Both the position numbers and the translations under genes were made by a program. Below the pieces are notes generated by a model. That model worked only from the letters and a program-made list of their open reading frames with translations. It was not told where the DNA came from and ran no database searches. From Streptomyces tibetensis (GTDB taxonomy: Bacteria; Actinomycetota; Actinomycetes; Streptomycetales; Streptomycetaceae): a stretch of DNA of 64,000 nucleotides. Positions 32,127 through 41,319 of this stretch are shown here, one piece after another (position 1 is the stretch's first letter; each line of letters begins with the position of its first letter). The stretch spans positions 310,001 to 374,000 of the forward strand of contig NZ_SZVW01000005.1 of the NCBI RefSeq assembly GCF_007655005.1, given 5' to 3'.

Positions 32127-33409
32127 GGGGCAGACACCTGGCGGTCGCGGCCGGGCTGCTCGGGGTGCTCTGCGTGCCCGCACACGCCGAGGCCCGGGAC
32201 ATCGGCCGCGACCCCCTCCCGGCGAACGACGGCTGGGCCGCCGAAGGGGCGGGCACCACCGGGGGAGCGGCCGCCGACGCCGACCACGTCCACACGGTCA
32301 CCGACCGGGCCGGACTGGTCCGCGCCCTCGACGGCGGCAGCGACACCCCGAAGATCATCAAGATCGCCGGGACGATCGACGCCAACACCGACGACGACGG
32401 CGACCGCCTGGACTGCGCCGACTACACCACCGGCGGGTACGCCCTGAAGAAGTACCTGGCCGCCTACGACCCCCGCACCTGGGGCTCGGCCAAGCCCAGT
32501 GGCCCCCAGGAGGAGGCCCGCCAGGCCTCCGCCGCGCGGCAGGCCGAGCGGATCGTGCTGCCCGTCGGCTCCAACACCACGATCGTCGGCCTCGGCGACT
32601 CGGCCGTCCTCAAGGGCGCGAGCCTGACGGTGAGGAACGCGGACAACGTGATCATCCGCAACCTGGACGTGCGCGACGCCTACGACTGCTTCCCCGTCTG
32701 GCAGCCCAACACCGGCGGCCTCGGCGACTGGAAGACGGCGTACGACAACATCTGGCTGACCGGAGCCACCCATGTGTGGGTGGACCACGTGACGCTGAGC
32801 GACAAGGGCCACCCCGACGCGAAGGAACCGACCCACTTCGCCCGCAACTACCTGCGCCACGACGGCCTGCTGGACATCACCAACGGATCCGACCTCGTCA
32901 CCGTCTCCTGGAGCCGCTTCACGGGTCACGACAAGGCGATGCTCATCGGCAGCGGCGACGCCGCCACCGGCGACCGCGGCAAGCTCCGCGTCACCCTGCA
33001 CCACAACGCCTTCGAGTCCGTCGTCCAGCGCGCCCCGCGCGTCCGCTTCGGCCAGGTCCACGTCTACAACAACCGCTACGACATCACCGGCGACGACCAC
33101 CGCTACTCCCTCGGCGTCTCCACCGAGTCGAGGATGTTCGCCGAGAACAACGCCTTCCACGCGCCCGGCCACGTGGAGGTCGCGGACCTGGTCAAGAGCT
33201 GGAACGGCAGCGCCCTGCACCAGAGCGGCACGCTCTTCAACGGCTTCCCGGTCGACCTGCTCGCCATATACAACGCCTACAACTCGGGCAGCGAGCGCGA
33301 TCTGACGGCCGACGTCGGCTGGACGCCCACCCTGCACGGGCGGATCGACAGCGCCGCGGCAGCCGACCGGGCGGTGGCCCGCGGCGCGGGTGCCGGGAGG
33401 ATCCGGTGA
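32123..33409 (+). CDS. Secreted pectate lyase, PL1 family
   Basis: 428 residues from the ATG at 32123. A Sec signal (HLAVAAGLLGVLCVPAHA) precedes a right-handed beta-helix. PL1 markers: NTTIVGLG, NVIIRNLDVRD, the Ca-binding region THVWVDHVTL, the HDGLLDITNGSD turn, and the catalytic segment VVQRAPRVRFGQVHVYNN carrying the invariant RxPxxR. It would cut polygalacturonate by beta-elimination outside the cell. It is unusual in being embedded inside a transporter-metabolism operon, overlapping the permease gene upstream and the oxidoreductase gene downstream by 4 bp each, so secretion and uptake are co-expressed. Confidence 0.92.
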   Translation: MRGRHLAVAAGLLGVLCVPAHAEARDIGRDPLPANDGWAAEGAGTTGGAAADADHVHTVTDRAGLVRALDGGSDTPKIIKIAGTIDANTDDDGDRLDCADYTTGGYALKKYLAAYDPRTWGSAKPSGPQEEARQASAARQAERIVLPVGSNTTIVGLGDSAVLKGASLTVRNADNVIIRNLDVRDAYDCFPVWQPNTGGLGDWKTAYDNIWLTGATHVWVDHVTLSDKGHPDAKEPTHFARNYLRHDGLLDITNGSDLVTVSWSRFTGHDKAMLIGSGDAATGDRGKLRVTLHHNAFESVVQRAPRVRFGQVHVYNNRYDITGDDHRYSLGVSTESRMFAENNAFHAPGHVEVADLVKSWNGSALHQSGTLFNGFPVDLLAIYNAYNSGSERDLTADVGWTPTLHGRIDSAAAADRAVARGAGAGRIR

Positions 33410-34581
33410 CCGGCCGCATGATCGAAGCCATGAACACACCACTGCCCGTCGTCCTCGCCGGCGCCAGGGGCCACGGCCGCTGGCACGTCGAGAACATCCG
33501 CCGGCTCCAGAAGCAGGGCCTCGTGCGGCTCGCCGGCGTCTGCGAACTGACCCCGCTGACCGAGGAGGAGCTCGGCGACCTCGGTACGCCCGAGCAGTCC
33601 GCCGACTTCGGCGCCCTGCTGGACTCCACCGGCGCGCGGATCGCCGTGATCTGCACCCCGATCCCGACCCACACCGACCTCGCCCTCACGGCGGCCGAAC
33701 GCGGCGTGCACCTCCTCCTGGAGAAGCCGCCCGCACCCTCCTACGCCGAGTTCCGCCGGATGGCCGACGGGGTCGCCGCGGCCGGAGTCGTCTGCCAGAT
33801 CGGCTTCCAGTCGCTGGGCTCGCACGCCCTGACGGCCATCCGCGAGCTGATCGAGAAGGGCGCGATCGGCAAGCTCGTCGGGCTCGGCGGCGCCGGTGCC
33901 TGGGTGCGCGACGAGGACTACTTCCGCCGGGCGCCCTGGGCGGGCAAGCGGCGGCTGAACGGCGTCGACGTGATCGACGGGGCGCTGACCAACCCCCTCG
34001 CCCACGCCGTCGCCACCGCCCTCGCCCTGGGCGGCAGCACCCGCGCCGAGGACGTCACCGGCATCGAGACCGAACTGCTGCGGGCCAACGCCATCGAGTC
34101 CGACGACACCTCCTGCGTCCGGGTCACCACCGCGCAGGGCCACCCGGTCACGGTCGCTGCGACCCTGTGCGCCGAGGAGGCGGACGAGCCGTACGTGCTC
34201 GTGCACGGCAGCACCGGCCGGATCACCTTCTGGTACAAGCAGGACCGCGTGCTGCTCCAGCGCGCGGGACACGGCCCGCAGGAGTTTGAGCACGGCCGCA
34301 CCGACCTGCTGGAGAACCTCGTCGACCACCTCACCACCGGCGCGGACCTGCTCGTTGCGCCGGACGAGACCGGCGCCTTCATGAAGGTCGTCGAGGCCAT
34401 CCGCACCGCACCCGACCCGGCGCCCCTGCCGGACTCCGCCTGGCACCGGATCCCCGAGGAGAACCGCCGTGTGGTGCCCGGCATCGACGGGCTCGTCGCG
34501 GCCGCCGCCGACACCCTCTCCCTCTACTCCGAGCTCGGCGCCCCCTGGGCGCACCTGTCGAACGAGGTGAGCACCCGATGA
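33406..34581 (+). CDS. Gfo/Idh/MocA-family oxidoreductase
   Basis: About 391 residues from the GTG at 33406; ATGs at 33418 and 33430 are possible and the last gives the cleanest Rossmann start. The N-terminal NAD(P) fold has VVLAGARGHGRWHVENIRRL, VICTPIPTHTDLALTAAERG and the conserved LLLEKPPAPS (EKP) motif. The C-terminal sheet domain contains the usual catalytic region around DGALTNPLAHAVATALALGG. Such enzymes oxidise or epimerise sugars. It is coupled to a DUF6807 (PmoA-like) gene, a common pairing in sugar operons. A role on a pectin-derived sugar is likely; the reaction is not identifiable. Confidence 0.87.
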   Translation: MTGRMIEAMNTPLPVVLAGARGHGRWHVENIRRLQKQGLVRLAGVCELTPLTEEELGDLGTPEQSADFGALLDSTGARIAVICTPIPTHTDLALTAAERGVHLLLEKPPAPSYAEFRRMADGVAAAGVVCQIGFQSLGSHALTAIRELIEKGAIGKLVGLGGAGAWVRDEDYFRRAPWAGKRRLNGVDVIDGALTNPLAHAVATALALGGSTRAEDVTGIETELLRANAIESDDTSCVRVTTAQGHPVTVAATLCAEEADEPYVLVHGSTGRITFWYKQDRVLLQRAGHGPQEFEHGRTDLLENLVDHLTTGADLLVAPDETGAFMKVVEAIRTAPDPAPLPDSAWHRIPEENRRVVPGIDGLVAAAADTLSLYSELGAPWAHLSNEVSTR

Positions 34582-35423
34582 CCAGCAACGGCACAGCGGT
34601 CCTGCGCGTCGCGGGCCGGCCGGTGGGACGGTACGTCACCCGGCCCGAACTGCCGGCCCGGCTCTCCCCACGCCCCTACCTGCACCCCGTCACCACCCTC
34701 TCCGGCACGGCCGTGACCGAACTGACCCCGGCCGACCACGCACACCACCTCGGCGTCGGTGTCGCCGTTCCCGACGTCGAGGGGTTCAACTTCTGGGGCG
34801 GACGCACCTACGTCCGCGACCAGGGCCCGACCGAGCTCGACAACCACGGCTCGCAGCGGCACGTCGCCTTCCAGCTGCGCGACCCGGACGGCTTCGTCGA
34901 GGAGCTGCGCTGGGTGGCCGCGGGCGGCGAACTGCTGCGCGAACGCCGTACCGTCGCGGCCACCGAACTCACCGACCGGGCCTGGGCGCTGGACCTCACG
35001 TTCTCCCTCACCAACGTCACCGGGAGCCCGCTGTCGATCGGCAGCCCGGCGACCAACGGACGCCCGGGCGCGGCCTACGGCGGCTTCTTCTGGCGGGCCC
35101 GCAAGGAGTCCTTGGCGCCGGAGGTGTTCACGGCCGGAGCCGACGGGGAGGAGAAGGTCCACGCCCGCCCCGCCGACTGGCTCGCTCTGCGGGGCGGCAC
35201 CTGGACGCTGGTCTTCGCCGGCGCCACCGAACAGACCCGACGCGACCCGTGGTTCGTGCGCACCGAGGAGTACCCGGGCGTCGGCTCCTCGCTCGCCCAC
35301 GACGAGCGGATACCGGTCCCGCCCGGTGAGACCGTGGTGCGCCGGGTGGTCACCGTCGTCGCCGACGGCCGTCTCGACCGGGACGGCGCGGCGGCCCTCG
35401 TCCGCAAGGCGGTGAGCCCGTGA
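34578..35423 (+). CDS. PmoA-like DUF6807 protein
   Basis: 281 residues. It shows the DUF6807 features: YLHPVTTLSG, HAHHLGVGVAV with its His cluster, FNFWGGRTYVRDQG, LDNHGSQRH, and AAYGGFFWRARKE. No signal peptide, so it is cytoplasmic. The family was first named after methane monooxygenase, but it regularly occurs with Gfo/Idh/MocA oxidoreductases in polysaccharide loci and is probably a sugar-binding or modifying enzyme with the His cluster in its active site. Start overlaps the oxidoreductase stop and its end overlaps the GH43 gene. Confidence 0.85.
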   Translation: MTSNGTAVLRVAGRPVGRYVTRPELPARLSPRPYLHPVTTLSGTAVTELTPADHAHHLGVGVAVPDVEGFNFWGGRTYVRDQGPTELDNHGSQRHVAFQLRDPDGFVEELRWVAAGGELLRERRTVAATELTDRAWALDLTFSLTNVTGSPLSIGSPATNGRPGAAYGGFFWRARKESLAPEVFTAGADGEEKVHARPADWLALRGGTWTLVFAGATEQTRRDPWFVRTEEYPGVGSSLAHDERIPVPPGETVVRRVVTVVADGRLDRDGAAALVRKAVSP

Positions 35424-36928
35424 CCCCCGAGACATACCGCAACCCGATCCTGAACGCCGACTGGTCCGACCCGGACGTCGTCCGGGTCGGCGACGACTTC
35501 TACCTGACCGCCTCCAGCTTCGGCCGTGCCCCCGGCCTGCCGCTGCTGCACTCCCGGGACCTCGTCAACTGGACCCTGGTCGGCCACGCCCTCGACCGCC
35601 TGGAACCGGCCGAGGAGTTCGCCACGCCGAGGCACGACTGCGGCGTCTGGGCCCCGTCCCTCCGGTATCACGACGAACGCTTCTGGATCTTCTGGGGCGA
35701 CCCCGACCAGGGCGTCTTCCAGGTCAACGCCCCGCAGATCAGGGGCCCCTGGACCCGGCCGCACCTGCTGAAGGCGGGCAAGGGGCTGATCGACCCCTGC
35801 CCCCTGTGGGACGACGAGACCGGCGAGGCCTATCTGGTCCACGCCTGGGCCAAGTCCCGCTCGGGCGTCAAGAACCGCCTCACCGGCCACCGCATGCGCC
35901 CCGATGGCACCGGCCTCCTCGACGAGGGCAAGGTGATCGTCGACGGCGACCGCATACCCGGCTGGTTCACCCTCGAAGGCCCCAAGCTCTACCGCCACGA
36001 CGGCTGGTTCTGGATCTTCGCCCCCGCCGGCGGCGTCGAGACCGGCTGGCAGGGCGCCTTCCGCTCGCGCGGCTTCTTCGGGCCGTACGAGGAGAGGATC
36101 GTCCTGGAGCAGAAGGACACCGACGTCAACGGCCCCCACCAGGGCGGCTGGGTGCGCACCCCGTCCGGCGAGGACTGGTTCCTGCACTTCCAGCAGCGCG
36201 GCGCCCATGGCCGGGTGGTGCACCTCCAGCCGATGCGCTGGGGTCCGGACGGATGGCCCGTGCTCGGGGACGACGGCGCCCCCGTCACCGAACACCGGCG
36301 CCCCGCCCTGCCGCCGCAGCCGCCCGCCGCGCCCGCCACCGACGACGACTTCCCCGGCGGACGGTACGGCCGCCAGTGGCAGTGGACGGCCAACCGGCGG
36401 GACGGCTGGGCCACCCAGCACTCCGGGGACGGGCTGCGGCTCACCTGCGTCCGCTCGACGGACGCCCACGACCTGCGCAAACTCCCGAACCTCCTGACCC
36501 AGCGGCTGCCCGGCAACCCCTCCGCCGCCGAGGTGGAGCTGCGTCTGCACAGTGAGGAGCCGGGAGCGCGCGCCGGACTCGCGGTCCTGGGGGACGCGTT
36601 CAGCTGGATCGGCCTCCAGCGCGGGGCCGACGGCACGGTCCACCTCGTGCACCGGTTCGCCGAGGGCGTCGCCGAGCGGGAGCGCGACGCGGCCCACCCG
36701 TGCCTCGCACCCGAAGGGCGCGTCAGGCTCCGCATCGAGATCGGCGTCGGAGCCCGCTGCCGCTTCTCCTACGACCTCGGCGACGGCCCGATCCCCTCGG
36801 GTCCCGTCTTCGCAGCCACCCCCTGGCGCTGGGTCGGCGCCCTGCTCGGCCTCTTCGCCTTGGCGCCCGTCGGACCGGGGCACGCGGGCGCCGCCACGTT
36901 CACGCAGTTCCGGATCACCGACCTGTAA
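35420..36928 (+). CDS. Glycoside hydrolase family 43 (xylosidase/arabinofuranosidase type), intracellular
   Basis: 502 residues from the GTG at 35420. It lacks a signal peptide, so it should act on imported oligosaccharides. The five-bladed propeller (about 1-300) shows the GH43 acids: base in NADWSDPDVVRVGDDFYL, pKa modulator in KGLIDPCPLWDDE, acid in WFTLEGPKLYRHDG. A C-terminal beta-sandwich (about 310-500) reads FPGGRYGRQWQWTANRRDGW and following. This resembles GH43 enzymes with a C2 domain acting on xylo- or arabino-oligosaccharides. It is the last gene of the overlapping operon beginning at 30298. Confidence 0.9.
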   Translation: MTPETYRNPILNADWSDPDVVRVGDDFYLTASSFGRAPGLPLLHSRDLVNWTLVGHALDRLEPAEEFATPRHDCGVWAPSLRYHDERFWIFWGDPDQGVFQVNAPQIRGPWTRPHLLKAGKGLIDPCPLWDDETGEAYLVHAWAKSRSGVKNRLTGHRMRPDGTGLLDEGKVIVDGDRIPGWFTLEGPKLYRHDGWFWIFAPAGGVETGWQGAFRSRGFFGPYEERIVLEQKDTDVNGPHQGGWVRTPSGEDWFLHFQQRGAHGRVVHLQPMRWGPDGWPVLGDDGAPVTEHRRPALPPQPPAAPATDDDFPGGRYGRQWQWTANRRDGWATQHSGDGLRLTCVRSTDAHDLRKLPNLLTQRLPGNPSAAEVELRLHSEEPGARAGLAVLGDAFSWIGLQRGADGTVHLVHRFAEGVAERERDAAHPCLAPEGRVRLRIEIGVGARCRFSYDLGDGPIPSGPVFAATPWRWVGALLGLFALAPVGPGHAGAATFTQFRITDL

Positions 36929-36972
36929 CCCACCGCACTTCTGTACGCCCCTCACGCCTGTTGGGAGCCGCA

Positions 36973-38958
36973 ATGACGCACCTCCGTAGCAAGCGCTTGC
37001 CCAGACCGGGTGTCGCCCTGGCCGCCGTAGCCGGCCTGGTCGCCGCCCTGGGACTGGGCGCGACCGGTGAGGCGAGGGCCGCCGAACCCGCCCGCGTCGC
37101 GACGTACACGCCGGATGCCTCGCGCTGGGCCGACCGGGCCCACGGCTTCGCCTCGCTGGCGGGTGGCACCACGGGCGGGGCCGGCGGCAAGGTCGTCACG
37201 GTCACCGACCAGGCGTCGCTGGCCAGGTACGCGGCCGCCGAGGAGCCGTACGTCATCCGGGTGGCGGGAACGGTGGCCGTCGAGCCCTTCGGCTCGGACA
37301 TCGTCGTCGCCTCGAACAAGACGATCATCGGCGTCGGCGACACCGGTGAGATCGTCCACGGCGAACTGCACCTGAACCCCGGCACGCACAACGTCATCAT
37401 CCGCAACCTGACGATCCGCGACTCCTACGTCCAGGGCGACTGGGACGGCAAGACCACCGACTTCGACGCCATCCAGATGGACGCCGTCCACCACGTCTGG
37501 ATCGACCACAACCGCTTCACCCACATGGGCGATGGCCTGCTCGACATCCGCAAGGACAGCCAGTACGTCACCGTCTCCTACAACCAGTTCAGCGACCACA
37601 ACAAGGCGTTCGGGATCGGCTGGACGAACAATGTCCGGACCCAGATCACCATCGACCACAACTGGTTCACCGGCACGAAGCAGCGCAATCCCTCGGCGGA
37701 CAACTGCGCCTACGCGCACCTCTACAACAACTACGTCTCGGCACAGGTGGCCGACGGCGACCCCGTGTGGACGTACGGGAACTGGTCCCGGGGCCGCACC
37801 AAGATGGTCATCGAGAACAGCTACTACGACCGGGTCCAGCACCCCTACCAGGCCGACGCCACCGCGGAGTTGGTGGAGCGGGGGTCGATCCTCAGGAAGA
37901 CGAGCGGGCGGACCGACGAATGGGGTGCCGCCTTCGCCCCGCGCGACTTCTACGACTACCGGCTGGACCCCGCTGCGGCCGTCCCCGCCCTGGTGAAGAA
38001 GTTCTCCGGTCCGCAGCAGCGGATCGGTGTGACCCTCCACGTCCCGGGCGCCTACCCGACCGTGCAGGCCGCCGTGGACGCGGTCCCCGACGGCAACGGC
38101 GTGCCGGTGACGATCGCGGTCGCACCGGGCACCTACCGGGAGAAGGTGTTCATCCCGGCGGCCAAGCCGAAGATCGTGCTCCGGGGGACCGGACACCACC
38201 GCTCCGACACCGTCATCGTCTTCGACACGCCCGCCGAGTACGGGGGCTCGACCGGAAGCGCCACCGTCCGGATCGCCGCGAACGACGTCACCGCACGCAA
38301 CCTCACCTTCAGCAACGACTTCGACGAGGCCTCCGTCGAGCTGAAGGGCGAGCAGGCCCTGGCGATGAAGACGACCGGCGACCGGATCGTCTTCGAGGAC
38401 ACCGCGTTCCTCGGCAACCAGGACACCCTGATGACCGACAGCCCCAAGCTGAACGTGATCAGCCGGGTCTACGTCCGCGACTCGTACATCGAGGGCGACG
38501 TCGACTTCATCTACGGGCGCGCCACGACCGTGATCGAACGGTCCGTGATCAAGGCGCTCAGCCGCGGGTCGACGACCAACAACGGGTGGATCACCGCCGC
38601 TTCGACGTGGACGGGCAACCCGTACGGGTTCCTGATCACCCGCTCGAAGATCGTGAGCGACGCACCGGCCGGGAGCTTCCACCTCGGCAGGCCGTGGCAC
38701 CCGGGCGGCGAGCCGAACGCGGTGGCCCAGGTGCTGATCCGCGACACCCGGCTGCCCGCCGCGATCAAGTCCTCGCCGTGGACCGACATGAGCGGCTTCT
38801 CGTGGAAGGACGCCCGCTTCACGGAGTACCAGAACTACGGCCCTGGGGCCGGGGTCACCGAGGACCGGCCGCAGATGAGCGACGAGGACGCGAGGACGCA
38901 CACCGTCACCGCTTACCTCAAGGGCAACGACAACTGGGCGCCCCACGCCCGCCGCTGA
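36973..38958 (+). CDS. Secreted bifunctional pectate lyase (PL1) - pectin methylesterase (CE8) fusion
   Basis: 661 residues. Signal peptide (VALAAVAGLVAALGLGATGE, then ARA). A PL1 domain at about 45-340 has NKTIIGVGDTG, NVIIRNLTIRDS, VHHVWIDHNRFT and NNWF-type helix turns. A CE8 domain at about 345-655 has PTVQAAVDAVPDGNG, GNQDTLMTD and GDVDFIYGRA (the two catalytic Asp), and LGRPWHPGG (the substrate Arg). In the lyase domain the usual RxPxxR is KQRNPSADN: the first Arg stays, the second is replaced by Asp. One protein can thus remove methyl groups and then cleave the backbone. A palindrome (36989-37000) lies inside the first codons. Confidence 0.92.
   Translation: MTHLRSKRLPRPGVALAAVAGLVAALGLGATGEARAAEPARVATYTPDASRWADRAHGFASLAGGTTGGAGGKVVTVTDQASLARYAAAEEPYVIRVAGTVAVEPFGSDIVVASNKTIIGVGDTGEIVHGELHLNPGTHNVIIRNLTIRDSYVQGDWDGKTTDFDAIQMDAVHHVWIDHNRFTHMGDGLLDIRKDSQYVTVSYNQFSDHNKAFGIGWTNNVRTQITIDHNWFTGTKQRNPSADNCAYAHLYNNYVSAQVADGDPVWTYGNWSRGRTKMVIENSYYDRVQHPYQADATAELVERGSILRKTSGRTDEWGAAFAPRDFYDYRLDPAAAVPALVKKFSGPQQRIGVTLHVPGAYPTVQAAVDAVPDGNGVPVTIAVAPGTYREKVFIPAAKPKIVLRGTGHHRSDTVIVFDTPAEYGGSTGSATVRIAANDVTARNLTFSNDFDEASVELKGEQALAMKTTGDRIVFEDTAFLGNQDTLMTDSPKLNVISRVYVRDSYIEGDVDFIYGRATTVIERSVIKALSRGSTTNNGWITAASTWTGNPYGFLITRSKIVSDAPAGSFHLGRPWHPGGEPNAVAQVLIRDTRLPAAIKSSPWTDMSGFSWKDARFTEYQNYGPGAGVTEDRPQMSDEDARTHTVTAYLKGNDNWAPHARR
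36989..37000 (+). promoter_or_regulatory. LacI-type palindrome GCAAGCGCTTGC inside the start of the fusion gene
   Basis: A perfect 12-bp palindrome 16 bp after the ATG at 36973, overlapping codons for Ser-Lys-Arg-Leu-Pro. It shares the AAGCGCTT core with the operator at 30244. An operator here could block elongation or an upstream promoter in the 44-bp gap. Confidence 0.55.
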
Positions 38959-39006
38959 CCGCCACAGCTTCATATCTCCGTTTGATCCAGAAGAGAGAGC
39001 CGACCA

Positions 39007-40353
39007 ATGAAGAGCAGCATTCGCAGAAGCAGGCGCGTGGCCACAGCCGTCGCCCTGGGCTCCGTCCTCGCCCTGACCGCGACCGCCTGTGGTGACGACG
39101 GCAGCGGCGCCGGGGGCGACAAGGGGGCCGAGGGCAGCGGCAAGGGCAAGATCGTCTTCTGGGACAACAACGGCGGTGTCCGCACGGACATCTGGAAGCA
39201 GATCATCGCCGACTTCGAGAAGGCGAACCCGTCCGTCAAGGTCGAATACGTGGGCATCTCCGCCACCGAGTACCAGTCCAAGGTCGACACCGCCATCCAG
39301 GGTGGCGGCCTGCCGGACGTCGGCGGTGTCGGCGCGGCGATGGCCGCCGGGTTCGCGGCCCAGAACGCGCTGGACCCCCTGGACGGCCGGCTCGGCAAGT
39401 CAACGCTCAAGGGCAAGCTCAACGAGGGCATGGTCGAGTCGCTGAAGTCCGCCGGTGGCGGCGACGTGCTGTATTCGATCCCGACCTCCGCGAACAACGG
39501 CACCCTCTACTACCGCACCGACCTGTTCAAGAAGGCGGGCCTGGAAGCGCCCACCACGTGGGAGAACTTCTACGAGGCCGCCGCGAAGCTCACCAACGCC
39601 AAGAAGAACGAGTTCGGCTACACCATCCGCGGCGGCGCGGGCTCCATCGCACAGGCTCTGGACGCGATGTACGGGCAGTCCGGCATCACGTCCTTCTGGG
39701 ACGCCGGTGGTAAGAAGACCACGGTCAACGACCCGAAGAACGTCGAGGCGCTGGAGAAGTACGCCGGTCTGTACAAGAAGTACACGCCGGCCGCCGACCT
39801 CAACAACGACTTCACCAAGATGGTCGCGCAGTGGGACTCCGGCACGATCGGGATGCTCAACCACAACCTGGGCTCCTACCAGGACCATGTGAAGGCGCTC
39901 GGTACCGACAAGTTCCGCGGCATCCCGCAGCCCACCGGCCCCGGCGGAAAGCGCGTCCAGGTCTCCAACCCGGTCGACGGCCTCGGCCTGTTCAAGAGCT
40001 CCAAGAACAAGGAGGCCGCCTGGAAGTTCATCGAGTTCGCCGCCGCGCACGAGTCCAACTCCAAGTGGAACGAGTCGGCCGGCGCCATCCCGTCCAACAC
40101 GGAGGCCGCGAAGGACGCTTGGATTTCCAAGGCCGAGCCGACCAAGCTCGCCGCCGGGGCCCTCAACGACGGCTCCACCACCATCGTCCAGCTGCCGTAC
40201 TACCTGCCGGACTGGAACACCATCTCCAAGGCCGACAACGAGCCCAGCTTCCAGAAGGTCCTGCTCGGCGACATGAGCGCCGAGGACTTCCTGGACAAGA
40301 TGGCCGATCAGCTGAACGAGGCCCAGGCGGAGTGGGACCAGCAGAAGGGCTGA
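39007..40353 (+). CDS. ABC transporter sugar-binding lipoprotein
   Basis: 448 residues. Basic start, hydrophobic stretch and lipobox LTATAC (Cys at 28), then a Gly/Ser/Asp-rich tether. The mature part is a family 1 extracellular binding protein (KGKIVFWDNNGGVRTDIWKQ, DFEKANPSVKVEYVG, VDTAIQGGGLPDVGGVG, GTIGMLNHNLGSYQDHV). No permease follows; the permeases at 30298 and 31230 lack their own binding protein, so this is probably their partner, split off by the PL1-CE8 gene. The ribosome site is AGAAGAGAGAG. A strong hairpin ends the transcript 17 bp after the stop. Confidence 0.9.
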   Translation: MKSSIRRSRRVATAVALGSVLALTATACGDDGSGAGGDKGAEGSGKGKIVFWDNNGGVRTDIWKQIIADFEKANPSVKVEYVGISATEYQSKVDTAIQGGGLPDVGGVGAAMAAGFAAQNALDPLDGRLGKSTLKGKLNEGMVESLKSAGGGDVLYSIPTSANNGTLYYRTDLFKKAGLEAPTTWENFYEAAAKLTNAKKNEFGYTIRGGAGSIAQALDAMYGQSGITSFWDAGGKKTTVNDPKNVEALEKYAGLYKKYTPAADLNNDFTKMVAQWDSGTIGMLNHNLGSYQDHVKALGTDKFRGIPQPTGPGGKRVQVSNPVDGLGLFKSSKNKEAAWKFIEFAAAHESNSKWNESAGAIPSNTEAAKDAWISKAEPTKLAAGALNDGSTTIVQLPYYLPDWNTISKADNEPSFQKVLLGDMSAEDFLDKMADQLNEAQAEWDQQKG

Positions 40354-40370
40354 GGCTGCAAGGTCTCGCC

Positions 40371-40410
40371 CCGGGGCGGCCTGCGCTGTGCAGGCTGCAG
40401 GCCGCCCCGG
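40371..40410 (+). terminator. Strong hairpin terminator
   Basis: CCGGGGCGGCCTGC (40371-40384) pairs perfectly over 14 bp with 40397-40410; the loop is 12 nt. It closes the transcription unit ending with the binding protein. Confidence 0.85.
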
Positions 40411-40488
40411 TCTGGTCGCACCCGTTGCGGAGCCGAGTACGGAAAACACCCCCGTGCCCCTGAGGGCCCGTTGAAAGAAGGGTATGTC

Positions 40489-41286
40489 GTGTCACTGAGC
40501 CGTAGACAGGTCACCGCGGCCGCTGTCGCCGCCGTTCCTCTCACCTTCGCCGCGACCGGTACCGCACAAGCCACCGGCCGCCGCGCCCGAACCCTCTACA
40601 TCGCCGGTGATTCCACCGCCGCGCAGAAGTACGCCGACGCGGCGCCCGAGACCGGGTGGGGAATGGCGCTTCCGTTCTTCCTCAACAAGGATCGGCCGGT
40701 CGCCAACCACGCCGTCAACGGCCGGAGTTCCAAGAGCTTCTTCGATGAAGGACGACTCGCTGTCATCCTCCGGCAGATCCAGTCGGGCGACGTCCTGCTC
40801 ATCCAGTTCGGACACAACGACGAGAAGGCGGAGGACCCCACGCGGTACACCCAGCCCTGGTCGACGTACCAGCAGTACCTGCGGCAGTACATCGACGGGG
40901 CCCGGGCGCGTGGGGCGCGGCCCGTGCTCGCCACGTCCGTCGAGCGGCGCAAGTTCGACGCGGCCGGCAAGGCTCTGCCGACGCACGGCGACTACCCGGC
41001 GGCGATGCGGGCGCTCGCCAAGCAGGAGCAGGTGACGCTGCTCGACATCCAGGCGCTGTCGATCGCGCTGTGGCAGCGGCTCGGGGTCGAGGAGACCAAG
41101 AAGTACTTCAACTGGACCGCGACCGAGCAGGACAACACGCACTTCAACCCGCCGGGGGCCATCGAGGTGGCCCGGCTCGTGGCGCGGGAGCTGCTGCGGA
41201 CCCGGGTGCTCGCGCCGAGCGAGGTGCGCCGGCTGGACGAGACAGTTCCCGAGTCCTGGATCACCTGGCCGAAGGCCACCGTGTAG
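40489..41286 (+). CDS. Secreted SGNH esterase, rhamnogalacturonan acetylesterase type (CE12)
   Basis: 265 residues from the GTG at 40489, with AAGAAGGG seven bases before. A Tat-like signal (LSRRQVTAAAVAAVPLTFAA) is present. The SGNH motifs are all there: GDSTAAQ with nucleophile S42, NGRSSKSF, FGHNDEKA with N110, and DNTHFNPPG with D215 and H218. This set is typical of CE12 enzymes, which remove acetyl groups from rhamnogalacturonan I and make the backbone accessible to lyases. It has its own terminator upstream, so it starts a new unit that probably continues into the PL1 gene 33 bp downstream. Confidence 0.9.
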   Translation: MSLSRRQVTAAAVAAVPLTFAATGTAQATGRRARTLYIAGDSTAAQKYADAAPETGWGMALPFFLNKDRPVANHAVNGRSSKSFFDEGRLAVILRQIQSGDVLLIQFGHNDEKAEDPTRYTQPWSTYQQYLRQYIDGARARGARPVLATSVERRKFDAAGKALPTHGDYPAAMRALAKQEQVTLLDIQALSIALWQRLGVEETKKYFNWTATEQDNTHFNPPGAIEVARLVARELLRTRVLAPSEVRRLDETVPESWITWPKATV

Positions 41287-41319
41287 CACCCCCGGCCCCT
41301 CGAAAAGGAGATCCGCATC

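Noticed and set aside
40471..40488. TTG start six codons upstream for the acetylesterase
   Set aside because: The ribosome site AAGAAGGG lies inside this extension and fits the GTG at 40489.
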